Assembly: GCA_946408025.1 (NCBI GenBank)
Contig: CAMJQJ010000008.1
Coordinates: 1-41,844 of the forward strand
Direction of reading: 5' to 3'
Source of the DNA: an uncultured Faecalitalea sp.
Lineage (GTDB): Bacteria; Bacillota_I; Bacilli_A; Erysipelotrichales; Erysipelotrichaceae
DNA: 41,844 nt
The notes under the pieces are model-generated. The model saw only the letters and a program-made list of their open reading frames with translations. It was not told the origin of the DNA and did no database searches. Of this stretch, positions 8,937 through 19,212 are shown one piece after another. The stretch's first letter is position 1. Each line of letters opens with the position of its first letter. The position numbers were made by a program, and so were the translations under genes.

Positions 8937-10465
8937 AAAGAGCATTAGTCAGTGTTTCAGACAAGACGGGTCTAGTGGAGTTTGTTCAAGGGTTAGTTGA
9001 CTGTGGTTATGAGATCATTTCTACGGGAGGAACTAAAAAAGCTTTGGAAAATGCTGGAATCCAGACAATTGGAATTAGTGAAGTAACAGGATTTCCAGAA
9101 ATTATGGATGGTCGTGTAAAGACACTTCATCCAAAAGTACATGGAGCTCTTTTGTGTGTTAGAGAGAATCCAGATCATGTTAGACAGTTAAAAGAGCTAG
9201 GAATCGAATATATCGATCTAGTTTGTGTAAACCTCTATCCATTTAAAGAAACTGTACAAAAAGAAGGCGTAAGTCATGAAGAGATAATCGAGAATATCGA
9301 TATTGGCGGTCCAAGTATGTTACGTAGTGCTTCTAAGAATTATCAGAGCATTCCTGTTCTTTGTGATCCAAAAGATTATGAGAAAGTATTGAATGAAATC
9401 AAAGAAAATGGTGAGACAACGTTAGAAACACGTGAACACCTTGCCGCAAAGGTATTCCGCCATACAGCTCGATATGATGCAATGATTGCAGATTATTTGA
9501 CAAAACGCACTCATGAAGAATTTCCTGAAAGTTTGACGATTACATTTGATAAAGTACAGGATCTACGTTATGGAGAAAACCCTCATCAAAAAGCTGCTTT
9601 CTATAAAGGTATGAATCCTAAGTACTCTTTGGCAAATGCAACACAGCTTCATGGTAAAGAACTTTCTTACAACAATATCCAAGATGGTAATGCAGCTATC
9701 GAGGTCTTGAAAGATTTTGAAGGGCAGTATGCTGCTGTTGGTTTAAAACATATGAATCCATGTGGAGTGGGTATTGGTGAAAATATTGAAGCTGCTTGGG
9801 ATAAAGCATATGAAGCAGATCCAGTATCTATCTTTGGTGGTATTGTTGCCTTAAATGACAAAGTTGAAAAAGGATTAGCTGAAAAATTATCTAAAATTTT
9901 CCTTGAAATCATTATTGCTCCAGATTTTAGTGATGAAGCATTAGAAATTTTAACTCGAAAGAAAAATATACGTTTGATGAAACTAGATACAACATTGTCT
10001 ACATCTACTGCATTGAAATATACGAACGTCAATGATGGACTGTTGGTTCAGGAAATGGATACACACGTAGTAAAAGAAGAAGATTTACGTTGTGTGACAA
10101 ATCGTAAACCAACAAAAGAAGAAATCGAACAACTACTATTTGGTTGGAAAGTGGTTAAGCATGTTAAATCAAATGCTATCGTTCTTGTAAAAGACAACAT
10201 GACGATTGGAGTAGGTGCTGGACAAATGAATCGTGTTGGAGCTGCTAAGATTGCGATTGAACAAGCACAGGAAAAAGCTAAAGGTTCTGTTATGGCAAGC
10301 GATGCTTTCTTCCCAATGCCAGATACAGTTCAAGAAGCGATTAAGGCAGGAGTTACAGCAATTATCCAACCAGGAGGTTCTATTAAAGATCAACTTTCTA
10401 TTGACGAGTGTAATGAACATGGTATCGCAATGGTGTTTACCGGAATTCGTCACTTTAAACATTAA
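8933..10465 (+). CDS. purH: Bifunctional AICAR transformylase/IMP cyclohydrolase
   Basis: ALVSVSDKTGLVEF, DGRVKTLHPKVHG, LRYGENPHQKAAFY, KHMNPCGVG; ATGA overlap with purN. Confidence 0.97.
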   Translation: MKRALVSVSDKTGLVEFVQGLVDCGYEIISTGGTKKALENAGIQTIGISEVTGFPEIMDGRVKTLHPKVHGALLCVRENPDHVRQLKELGIEYIDLVCVNLYPFKETVQKEGVSHEEIIENIDIGGPSMLRSASKNYQSIPVLCDPKDYEKVLNEIKENGETTLETREHLAAKVFRHTARYDAMIADYLTKRTHEEFPESLTITFDKVQDLRYGENPHQKAAFYKGMNPKYSLANATQLHGKELSYNNIQDGNAAIEVLKDFEGQYAAVGLKHMNPCGVGIGENIEAAWDKAYEADPVSIFGGIVALNDKVEKGLAEKLSKIFLEIIIAPDFSDEALEILTRKKNIRLMKLDTTLSTSTALKYTNVNDGLLVQEMDTHVVKEEDLRCVTNRKPTKEEIEQLLFGWKVVKHVKSNAIVLVKDNMTIGVGAGQMNRVGAAKIAIEQAQEKAKGSVMASDAFFPMPDTVQEAIKAGVTAIIQPGGSIKDQLSIDECNEHGIAMVFTGIRHFKH

Positions 10466-10547
10466 TTTGTAAAGGCTTTCATTTTTGTTGAAAGTAACGC
10501 CCAAAAGTGCTTTAATTAAATAAGAAAGAATACTGGGGTGAATATGA

Positions 10548-11039
10548 ATGAAAGAATTACAAGCAATTGATAAAGTGATGGAAGCATACTATGAAATTAC
10601 AGGGTTGCATAGTTACTTTATCCAAAGCAAAAACGATATTACAGACAGTGCAAAAGAAAAAAACTTCTTCTGTAAATGTTTGAAAACAAGTGCTTCTGCT
10701 TTAAAACAGTGTGATGAATGTACAGTAGAAAATTATTCAGCGGCTCTAGAATCCAAAAAAGTACAGACATATTCTTGCCATGCAGGATTGGTAAAGTGGT
10801 CTGTTCCAGTTCGGATTAACGAAGTTGCTGGAGTAATTATCTCAGAGGGAGTTATTTCAAAACGTCAGGTAGAAGAAAGCGAAGAATGGATTAATTATTT
10901 AGCTGAGAAATATAATGTTTCTAAACCGATTCTAATGAAAAATTATTCTAATGTTCGTGAAATGACGGAACAACAAGTAGATCAGGCTATTGCACTGTTA
11001 GAAAGTTTGGTCGCATACTATAAGACAGAAGTAAAATAA
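10548..11039 (+). CDS. Stand-alone PocR-type ligand-binding domain protein
   Basis: 163 aa; Cys-rich FFCKCLKTSASALKQCDECT...YSCHAGLVKWSVPV typical of the PocR domain; no DNA-binding domain follows. Confidence 0.7.
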   Translation: MKELQAIDKVMEAYYEITGLHSYFIQSKNDITDSAKEKNFFCKCLKTSASALKQCDECTVENYSAALESKKVQTYSCHAGLVKWSVPVRINEVAGVIISEGVISKRQVEESEEWINYLAEKYNVSKPILMKNYSNVREMTEQQVDQAIALLESLVAYYKTEVK

Positions 11040-11043
11040 AACA

Positions 11044-11078
11044 AAGCAATCATAATTGATAAGATTATGGTTGCTTTT
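11044..11078 (+). terminator. Terminator after the PocR-domain gene
   Basis: AAGCAATCATAA...TTATGGTTGCTTTT. Confidence 0.85.
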
Positions 11079-11120
11079 ATTATAGAATATGAAAAAGCTT
11101 ATTATGATGTAATAGTTATA

Positions 11121-11162
11121 CAAAAAGGTCAAATCTACAACATAAATTTGAGATTTGACCTT
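11121..11162 (-). terminator. Terminator of the glucosaminidase gene
   Basis: Minus strand AAGGTCAAATCT...AGATTTGACCTTTTT. Confidence 0.85.
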
Positions 11163-11171
11163 ATCTGTTTA

Positions 11172-12629
11172 TTAATTTAAATCTGAAATTTTAATATATC
11201 CGACACAGTCTTTTGTATAGGTTTTACTAGTGTTAATTTTACCTTCTTCGATAGGAGCTTCACTCATAATCTGGTACCATCCATTATCAGAATCGGTGTA
11301 TACAAAGCTGATGATTTCGCCCTTTTCATAAGAATAAAGAACAGAGCCATTAACTTCATCATATATATTCAAGTTGTTTTCAAGTTTTTGCGTGACGATT
11401 TGAATTTTATTTAAATCTTTACCATCATCTAAACTATAGTAGAAACTTGCTGCTTTTTCACCCCAATAAGGATCAGATGCGTATTGAACATTGATACCAC
11501 TGGCTTTATTGCCAAACCAGGATCCATGATATCTTTCATCTTCAGGGTTAGCATATCCTTGCTGAAGGAAATTATAGGCATGTTGATATACACAGTCTTC
11601 TAAGGAGTCATAGCTGTTGGCGTTATCTGGATTTGAATCATATGCAGCATGACCAAATAGGTTGTGATTTTCAATTGCATATTGACTTTGACCATAACCA
11701 CTTTCATTTAAGGCAACTGCAAACATCATGGTAGCATTGATGTAGGTTTGATCTTGCACGTCGGTAAAAATAGATCCATTCTCGTAGAGAACACTTTCTG
11801 TATCTGCACATGGATAGGCACTGGCTGTGGCACTGATTCCAACACGACCTAAATATTCATTATAGTCTGAATCGTCTAAATTTGTTAAAGAGCGATGTGG
11901 AACATATTGATAAAAGTTGTAATAAGCTTCAGAATTTACAGCATTGTCGTGTACATCATTGATGACATCACTGGATAGTTGATCCATATTGGTATAAAAC
12001 CAATTTCCATCATAAGAGAAATAAGTTGTATTCTCTTTTAGAAAATCGGGAGCAGGTCCAATAGCTAATGTTTGATATTGTGCACTGTCGGCATCGATTA
12101 ATATCGCATGGATCAAAGATCTGTTATTTACATAGTAGTAGGACTGAAGATAATCGTCATAATAAAATAATTGAATATCATCAATAGAAACCCAGGCTTT
12201 AACTCCACTCATCATAAAGAGGACTTTAGATCCATCGTTACTAGTTTCAATGTATAACCCATCTGTTCCATAGCTGCCGTTTAAATATCCATCTTCGTTT
12301 GTCCCATCAACGACATAAGATGTGTTTTCAGTGACTTCTTTTGTATTAAAATTAACGATGGCATTATGCAGGGCAACAATTTTTCCATCTTCATTGGAAA
12401 TGACGATATTTTCATTTTCTTCTAGTGAATTCATCTTCCACTTAGCGAATATAAAATGATCATATGTTCCGTATTGTTCCTTGGTTTTGATATCATATAC
12501 CGTAAATGTTCCATTTTCTGTGATTTTAAGACCGATAAAGCCAATGAGAAAAAGTGCCAAAAAAGCGATCAAAAAGACTTTTATCGACCTTTTTAATTTT
12601 CTTTGGTTTTGCTTCCTTCTTTTTTTCAT
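11172..12629 (-). CDS. Membrane-anchored/secreted N-acetylglucosaminidase-domain cell-wall hydrolase with C-terminal SH3-like region
   Basis: N-terminal KKRRK...TM signal; NATMMFAVALNESGYGQSQYAIENHNLFGHAA glucosaminidase core. Confidence 0.85.
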   Translation of the reverse strand: MKKRRKQNQRKLKRSIKVFLIAFLALFLIGFIGLKITENGTFTVYDIKTKEQYGTYDHFIFAKWKMNSLEENENIVISNEDGKIVALHNAIVNFNTKEVTENTSYVVDGTNEDGYLNGSYGTDGLYIETSNDGSKVLFMMSGVKAWVSIDDIQLFYYDDYLQSYYYVNNRSLIHAILIDADSAQYQTLAIGPAPDFLKENTTYFSYDGNWFYTNMDQLSSDVINDVHDNAVNSEAYYNFYQYVPHRSLTNLDDSDYNEYLGRVGISATASAYPCADTESVLYENGSIFTDVQDQTYINATMMFAVALNESGYGQSQYAIENHNLFGHAAYDSNPDNANSYDSLEDCVYQHAYNFLQQGYANPEDERYHGSWFGNKASGINVQYASDPYWGEKAASFYYSLDDGKDLNKIQIVTQKLENNLNIYDEVNGSVLYSYEKGEIISFVYTDSDNGWYQIMSEAPIEEGKINTSKTYTKDCVGYIKISDLN

Positions 12630-12709
12630 ATGATTATTTTAACATAACAAGAATGAGGTGTCATTTATTTCATTTTCATGGTATATTAGACTAGCGAAAG
12701 GGTGATTAT

Positions 12710-13786
12710 ATGTCAAAAATGGAAGATAGACTGGATTCTCTTGTTGAACGATATAACGAAATCAATGAATTGATGATGTCCAGCAGTGTTGTGTCAGATC
12801 GAAAACAAATGGCAAAATTAGGGCGTGAACAAAATGAGCTGACACCAATCGTTGAAACATATGCAGAATATAAACAGGCAAAAGAAGAATTCGAGGAAGC
12901 AAAAATACTTCAAAAAGAAGATGATAAAGAATTAAGAGAACTTGCAAATGCAGAAATTGAAAGATTGGAACCTGCAATTAAAGAGTATTTAGATAGACTT
13001 GAACTATTGCTGGTGCCAAAAGACCCAAATGACTCACATAACGCGTTTATGGAAATTCGTGGTGCAGCTGGTGGCGATGAAGCGAATATCTTTGCGGGTG
13101 ATTTGTTCAGAATGTATGCAAAATATGCTGAAAGCAAAGGATGGAAAGTGGAAGTTACCGATTCAGAAGATAGCGAAGCTGGTGGTTTCTCTTTGATTAC
13201 ATTCAAGGTAACAGGGCAAAATGCTTATGGTACTTTGAAATTTGAATCTGGTTCTCATAGGGTTCAACGCGTTCCAAAGACGGAAAGTCAGGGGCGTATT
13301 CAGACTTCAACAGCAACCGTATTATGTTATCCAGAATTAGATGAAGAAGATTTTGATATCGATATGAACGATCTTGAAATTGAGACGATGCGTGCTTCCG
13401 GTGCTGGAGGGCAGCATGTCAATAAGACCGATTCTGCAGTACGTATTGTACACAAGCCAACAGGTATCGTTGTTAAATGTCAGGATGGACGCTCTCAACA
13501 TGAAAATAGAGCGACAGCATTGGCTACAATTGCAGCTCGTGTAAAAGAGGAGCGTCAGCGTGAATTGGATGAAAAAGCAGGAGCTGAAAGACGTACTAAA
13601 ATTGGTACAGGAGATCGTGCTGAAAAGATTCGTACATATAACTACCCACAAAATCGTGTAACTGATCATAGAATTGGGTATAGTGTTAATCAATTGGATC
13701 GTATCATTGATGGACGTTTAGAAGATTTGATGAACGCATTACAATTGGCTGATCAACAGGCTAAACTTGCAGGAGAACAACTGTGA
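12710..13786 (+). CDS. prfA: Peptide chain release factor 1
   Basis: MRASGAGGQHVNKTDSAVRI (GGQ motif), TYNYPQNRVTDHR. Confidence 0.97.
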   Translation: MSKMEDRLDSLVERYNEINELMMSSSVVSDRKQMAKLGREQNELTPIVETYAEYKQAKEEFEEAKILQKEDDKELRELANAEIERLEPAIKEYLDRLELLLVPKDPNDSHNAFMEIRGAAGGDEANIFAGDLFRMYAKYAESKGWKVEVTDSEDSEAGGFSLITFKVTGQNAYGTLKFESGSHRVQRVPKTESQGRIQTSTATVLCYPELDEEDFDIDMNDLEIETMRASGAGGQHVNKTDSAVRIVHKPTGIVVKCQDGRSQHENRATALATIAARVKEERQRELDEKAGAERRTKIGTGDRAEKIRTYNYPQNRVTDHRIGYSVNQLDRIIDGRLEDLMNALQLADQQAKLAGEQL

Positions 13787-14628
13787 AATACAGAGAATAT
13801 GTAAAAGAAGGCAAAGAACGTTTATATAAGGCTAATCAGGGTGAACAGGCAGCTTTGTTGTTGATGAATGAGCTTTGTGAAAATAGAGGTATAAATCTTT
13901 ATGTTTCTATGGAAGAGGAAGCAGACGAAGCGATTGCTACGGATTATCTTGAAGGCATTCATCAAATGGAACTGGGCAAACCGCTAAGTTATGTTTTAGG
14001 GTATGAATGTTTCTATGGCTATAATTTTAAGGTTAATGAAGATGTATTGATTCCTCGACCAGAAACAGAAGAGCTGGTTGGTCTTGTCTTAAGTATGTTT
14101 GATGATAAATTTTCTAAACGAGAACATGTGAGCGTATTTGATGTGGCAACTGGTTCAGGTGCTATAGGAATCACATTGAATTTAGAAGAAAGAAAGATGG
14201 ATGTGATTGCTTCAGATATCTCGATGGATGCATTAAAAGTAGCTAAAGAAAATAATGATATACTTCATGCGAATGTAAACTTTATTTGTGGCAGCATGTT
14301 AGATCCGTTTATTGATAGAGATCTACATTGCGATATTTTAGTTTGCAATCCACCATATATTCCTAGTGAAGAAAAGATGGAACATAGTGTTGTGGATTAT
14401 GAACCTCATGTTGCCTTATTTGGTGGAAAAGACGGACTAAAGTTTTATCGAGATGTCTTTGAAAAAGCCCATCTAGTCTTAAATGAAAATGCCTTTTTAG
14501 CATTTGAAATGGGATACCAGCAAGGTGAAGCATTGAAACAGCTAGCTAGAGAATACTTTAAAGAAGCAACGATTACCGTGCATAAAGATATGGCAGGAAA
14601 AGATCGTATGCTGACGATAGAACTTTAA
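13783..14628 (+). CDS. prmC: Release factor glutamine methyltransferase
   Basis: FDVATGSGAIG, VCNPPYIPSEE (NPPY motif); overlaps the prfA stop. Confidence 0.96.
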   Translation: MKYREYVKEGKERLYKANQGEQAALLLMNELCENRGINLYVSMEEEADEAIATDYLEGIHQMELGKPLSYVLGYECFYGYNFKVNEDVLIPRPETEELVGLVLSMFDDKFSKREHVSVFDVATGSGAIGITLNLEERKMDVIASDISMDALKVAKENNDILHANVNFICGSMLDPFIDRDLHCDILVCNPPYIPSEEKMEHSVVDYEPHVALFGGKDGLKFYRDVFEKAHLVLNENAFLAFEMGYQQGEALKQLAREYFKEATITVHKDMAGKDRMLTIEL

Positions 14629-14656
14629 CAGCACAAAACTGTGCTGTTTTCTTTTT
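14627..14656 (+). terminator. Terminator after prmC
   Basis: AACAGCAC-AAAACT-GTGCTGTT then TTCTTTTT. Confidence 0.85.
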
Positions 14657-14676
14657 GTTGGTGTATAATTCGATTT

Positions 14677-16026
14677 ATGAAGACAAGACAAATAGACTTT
14701 TCAAACGGAAAAATTTTAGAAAATATCATCATGTCGGCAACACCTATGTTGGTCGCACAGTTGTTGAATTTAATGTATAACATCGTAGATCGAATATATA
14801 TTGGAAAGATCGAAGACATTGGAGTTGTTGCACTTGGTGGGGTGGGCTTGTGTTTCCCTGTGATTTCTTTGGTCACGGCTTTCACAAATTTATTTGGAGC
14901 TGGCGGAGCTCCTCTTTGTTCGATTGAAAGAGGAAAGAGAAATTTAGAAAAAGCAGGACGAATCATGAATGTTTCTTTTTATATGCTTGTGGTTACTTCT
15001 GTTGTGTTAACGATAATTGGCTTGGTTTTAAGTGAACCTTTGTTATATCTGTTTGGAGCCAGCAATGTAACGATCCAATATGCATTGCCTTATATGCATA
15101 TTTACTTTCTGGGAACAATTTTCTCTATGATTGCCTTAGGTATGAATCCCTTCATTAATGCTCAGGGATTTGCCAGTACAGGAATGATGACGATATTTAT
15201 TGGTGCAATTACTAATATCATATTAGATCCGGTATTTATATTTGGCTTGGATCTTGGAGTAAAAGGAGCAGCCATCGCAACGGTTCTTTCTCAAATCATA
15301 TCTGCAGTTTTTGTGCTTTTGTTTTTGACAGGAAAAAAACCAGAACTAAAATTACAACGTTTAAAGAATGTAGAATTTCGTTTTGATGAAATGAGTGATA
15401 TATTAAGCCTTGGATCATCAAGCTTTGTGATGCAATGTACAAACAGCCTGGTACAAATTGCCTGCAACAGTATGCTTTCGCAGTTTGGTTCAGATCTTTA
15501 TGTTTCGTGTATGACGGTAATTAATTCAGTGCGTCAGATTTTGGAAGTTCCAGTTCTTGCGATTGGAGATGGATCTAGTCCAATCTTAAGCTACAATTAT
15601 GGAGCAAAAAATTATAGAGGTGTAAAAAAGGCAATACGCATCATTACAATTGCTGGTGTATTTTATACTTTGGTGGCATGGTTGTTTATCTTTTTATTTC
15701 CAAGTTTCTTTATTAATATATTTAATGATGATCCAAGCCTTCTGCAAATTGCAATTCCTGCCATGCACACATATTTCTTTGCATTTGTCTTTCAAGCTTT
15801 TCAATATTGTGGGCAAACCGTTTTTAAATCTTTGAACAAAAAGAAACAGGCTATTTTCTTTTCACTTTTAAGAAAAGTCGTGATTGTCGTTCCTTTAACA
15901 TTTATTCTTCCATATTTGGGATTTGGTACTTTGGGTGTATTTATGGCAGAACCTATTTCGAATTTTATTGGTGGTTCGATTTGTTTTGTTACGATGTTGG
16001 CAACCGTTTATTTTAGACTGGATTAA
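14677..16026 (+). CDS. MATE family efflux transporter
   Basis: MKTRQIDFSNGKILENIIMSATPMLVAQLLNLMYNIVDRIYIGKI; in-frame start inside the 14641 ORF; TATAAT at 14664-14669. Confidence 0.92.
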   Translation: MKTRQIDFSNGKILENIIMSATPMLVAQLLNLMYNIVDRIYIGKIEDIGVVALGGVGLCFPVISLVTAFTNLFGAGGAPLCSIERGKRNLEKAGRIMNVSFYMLVVTSVVLTIIGLVLSEPLLYLFGASNVTIQYALPYMHIYFLGTIFSMIALGMNPFINAQGFASTGMMTIFIGAITNIILDPVFIFGLDLGVKGAAIATVLSQIISAVFVLLFLTGKKPELKLQRLKNVEFRFDEMSDILSLGSSSFVMQCTNSLVQIACNSMLSQFGSDLYVSCMTVINSVRQILEVPVLAIGDGSSPILSYNYGAKNYRGVKKAIRIITIAGVFYTLVAWLFIFLFPSFFINIFNDDPSLLQIAIPAMHTYFFAFVFQAFQYCGQTVFKSLNKKKQAIFFSLLRKVVIVVPLTFILPYLGFGTLGVFMAEPISNFIGGSICFVTMLATVYFRLD

Positions 16027-16085
16027 ATAGTTTATTTTTCTGTTTAGAAAAGTGTATAATGGACAAGTAGAAAGAAGTGATATAA

Positions 16086-16952
16086 ATGATCAGTAAAAAT
16101 ATGCCATGTTGGTGTGGTTCTGGAAAAAAATATAAACATTGTCATGAAGAGTGGGATAATACAATCAATATTTTGAAATTACAAGGTCAACAGGTTCCAA
16201 GTCATAATTTGATTAAAAGTTCTGACGATATTAAATGGATCAAAAAAGCTGCCAAGATCAATAATGAAATTCTAGATTTGGTAGAAAAAGAGATTCATGC
16301 AGGAATGAGTACGGAAGATATTGATAAAATGGTTTATGATTATACCGTAAGTCATGGTGCTATTCCGGCTTGTTTAGGATATGAAGGCTTTCCAAAAAGT
16401 GTATGTACTTCAATCAATAGTGAAGTATGTCACGGTATACCAGATAAAAATATCATTTTAAAAGAAGGGGATATCATTAATGTGGATTGTACAACGATTG
16501 TTCACAGACATTATGCGGATGCATCTCGAACTTTTTGTATTGGACAGGTAAGCGATGAAGCCAAGAAATTGGTTGAAGTTACTAAAGAATGTTTAAAAGT
16601 TGGAATTGAAGCGGTTCGACCTTGGGGGCATTTTGGCGATATTGGAGCGGCAATTCAAGAAGTTGCTCACGCTAATGGATACAGTGTTGTCAGAGATTTT
16701 TGTGGTCACGGGGTTGGAAATGCTTTCCATGAAGATCCATATGTACACCATGTTGGAATCAAAAACACAGGTATGGTCATTGCCCCAGGAATGGTATTTA
16801 CGATCGAACCAATGATTAATCAAGGAACAAGTGAATTGTATATTGATAAAAATAATGGTTGGACGGCTTATACGAAAGATGGTAAGTTGAGTGCTCAGTT
16901 TGAACATACGATCCTGGTTACGGACAAAGGTGTTGAAATTATTGCGTATTAA
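16086..16952 (+). CDS. map: Type I methionyl aminopeptidase with N-terminal SEC-C zinc motif
   Basis: NMPCWCGSGKKYKHCH SEC-C motif followed by the MetAP fold (CHGIPD, DASRTF, GHGVGNAFHEDPYV, TIEPM). Confidence 0.96.
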   Translation: MISKNMPCWCGSGKKYKHCHEEWDNTINILKLQGQQVPSHNLIKSSDDIKWIKKAAKINNEILDLVEKEIHAGMSTEDIDKMVYDYTVSHGAIPACLGYEGFPKSVCTSINSEVCHGIPDKNIILKEGDIINVDCTTIVHRHYADASRTFCIGQVSDEAKKLVEVTKECLKVGIEAVRPWGHFGDIGAAIQEVAHANGYSVVRDFCGHGVGNAFHEDPYVHHVGIKNTGMVIAPGMVFTIEPMINQGTSELYIDKNNGWTAYTKDGKLSAQFEHTILVTDKGVEIIAY

Positions 16953-16954
16953 TG

Positions 16955-16985
16955 AAGAGTTGATGTAACGTCAATTCTTTTTTTT
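16955..16985 (+). terminator. Terminator after map
   Basis: AAGAGTTGA-TGTAACG-TCAATTCTT plus T tract. Confidence 0.7.
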
Positions 16986-17039
16986 GTGTCTGTAGATTGG
17001 TCATGCTATACTAATCTAGCTTAGATAAGGAGATCATGA

Positions 17040-19181
17040 ATGGATAAAGAAATTATCAAACGTATTGCCGGTGAATTAAATATAGGAGTAGATCAGGTTT
17101 CGAATACTTTGACACTTTTAGAAGAAGGAAGTACGGTTCCTTTTATTGCTCGATATCGTAAAGAAATGACCAAAGGATTGGATGAAGAGCAAATTCGTGT
17201 CATTCAGGAAGAATATAATTATCAAGTTAATTTACAAAAACGTAAGGAAGAAGTAATCAATCGTATAGAAACTTTAGGGAAATTGACAGATACGATTAAA
17301 GAGCAAGTACTAGAGTGTACAAAGCTTTCACAAGTAGAAGATATTTATCGTCCTTATAAACAAAAAAAGAAAACACGTGCCAGTGTTGCCATCGCAAATG
17401 GAATGAAGCCTTTGGCAGATTTATTGTTGAAATTACCTAGAAAATTCGAAGAAAAAGATGTAGAAGCTTTTTTGAATGATAAAGTGTCAGATGTTCAGGA
17501 AGCTTTGCAGCAGGCTAAAGATATCATTGCGGAAATGGTCAGTGATGATCATGATATTCGAAGTAAGATCTATGATTCTATGATGAATTATGGAAGAATC
17601 GTGACAAAAGAGAAGAAAGAGCATGATGATCAAGCCAAGGTATATCGTATGTATTATGATCGTGTTGAAAAGATATCCCATCTTGCCAGTCACAGGATCA
17701 TGGCAATAGATCGTGCAGAAAAAGAAAAAGTAATCAATGTGCAGATTGAGTTTAATGAAGAATATATTGAAAACTTTGTTAAACGTCGATATGTTCGCTA
17801 TCCAAATAGTCCATGTGCAGCTTACGTAAATGAAGCCATCGTTGATGGTTTAAAGCGACTTGCATATCCATCAATTGAGAGAATGGTACGATCTGAATTG
17901 AGTGCTAAAGCACATGAAAGCAGCATAGATGTTTTTTCGATGAACCTTGAAAAATTATTATTGCAGGCACCGATCAAAAATAAACGCATTTTAGGCTTTG
18001 ATCCAGCTTTTCGAACAGGCTGTAAACTTGCTGTTATCGATGAGTCAGGAAAAATGCTATGTGTAGATGTGATTTATCCACACCAGCCAAATGCAAGGAT
18101 AAAGGAAGCGAAAACAAAGCTTGTAAAGTTGATCAAAGAATATGATGTATCAATCGTTGCGATTGGAAACGGAACAGCAAGTAGAGAAAGTGAAACTTTT
18201 GTCAGCAATCTCATTTCAGAATATGGATTGGATGTTCAATATACTATCGTATCTGAAGCGGGAGCAAGTGTATACAGCGCTAGTAAATTAGCAATTGAAG
18301 AATTTCCAGATTTGCATGTAGAACAAAGAAGTGCTATTTCAATTGCAAGACGATTGATGGATCCTTTGTCTGAATTAATCAAGATCGATCCACAATCCAT
18401 TGGTGTTGGACAATATCAACATGATCTTCCTGCTGCACGCTTAAAAGAGAGATTGGATTTTGCGGTAGAGAAAGCTGTAAACCTTGTAGGGGTCAATATC
18501 AACACTGCAAGCCCAACACTTTTAAAACATGTTGCTGGGTTAACAAGTGCCATGGCCAACAGCATTGTATCGTATCGCCAAGAAAATGGCAGGATATTAT
18601 CACGTCAGGAAATTAAAAAGATTCCTAAGATTGGGGCAAAATCCTTTGAACAGTCTGCAGGTTTTTTAAGAATTGAAGATGGAGTGGAAATGCTCGATCG
18701 TACTAGTATTCACCCGGAATCTTATAAATATGCCAAGGTCGTTTTAGATCTTCTAGGTCTTGATGAAAATGAAATGGGAACTCAGATCGCAAAAAAAGCT
18801 GTTGATTCTTACAATAAAGAAGAATTGTTAAAAAAGGCAGAATGTGATGCTTATACTATGAACGACATTTTGGATGCAATCAAACAACCTCTGAGAGATT
18901 ATCGTGAAAATAATGATGGTCCAATTTTAAGAAGTGACATTTTGGAAATCGAAGATCTTCATGTGCATGATAAACTTCAGGGAACGGTACGAAATGTTGT
19001 GGATTTTGGAGCTTTTGTCGATATTGGGCTACATGAAGATGGCTTGGTTCATATTTCGCAGATGGCAGATCATAAAATAGGACATCCAAGTGAAATGGTC
19101 TCGGTAGGCGATATTATTGATGTTTGGGTATACAAGATTGATGAGGAAAAAAATAAAGTACAATTAACGATGATTCCATAA
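17040..19181 (+). CDS. tex: Tex family S1 RNA-binding protein
   Basis: VPFIARYRKEMT, GFDPAFRTGCKLAVID, GVNINTAS HhH region, C-terminal S1 domain. Confidence 0.96.
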   Translation: MDKEIIKRIAGELNIGVDQVSNTLTLLEEGSTVPFIARYRKEMTKGLDEEQIRVIQEEYNYQVNLQKRKEEVINRIETLGKLTDTIKEQVLECTKLSQVEDIYRPYKQKKKTRASVAIANGMKPLADLLLKLPRKFEEKDVEAFLNDKVSDVQEALQQAKDIIAEMVSDDHDIRSKIYDSMMNYGRIVTKEKKEHDDQAKVYRMYYDRVEKISHLASHRIMAIDRAEKEKVINVQIEFNEEYIENFVKRRYVRYPNSPCAAYVNEAIVDGLKRLAYPSIERMVRSELSAKAHESSIDVFSMNLEKLLLQAPIKNKRILGFDPAFRTGCKLAVIDESGKMLCVDVIYPHQPNARIKEAKTKLVKLIKEYDVSIVAIGNGTASRESETFVSNLISEYGLDVQYTIVSEAGASVYSASKLAIEEFPDLHVEQRSAISIARRLMDPLSELIKIDPQSIGVGQYQHDLPAARLKERLDFAVEKAVNLVGVNINTASPTLLKHVAGLTSAMANSIVSYRQENGRILSRQEIKKIPKIGAKSFEQSAGFLRIEDGVEMLDRTSIHPESYKYAKVVLDLLGLDENEMGTQIAKKAVDSYNKEELLKKAECDAYTMNDILDAIKQPLRDYRENNDGPILRSDILEIEDLHVHDKLQGTVRNVVDFGAFVDIGLHEDGLVHISQMADHKIGHPSEMVSVGDIIDVWVYKIDEEKNKVQLTMIP

Positions 19182-19184
19182 AGA

Positions 19185-19212
19185 AAAACTGCATATTGAT
19201 GCAGTTTTATTC
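19185..19212. terminator. Bidirectional terminator between tex and the M56 gene
   Basis: AAAACTGCAT-ATTG-ATGCAGTTTT. Confidence 0.8.
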
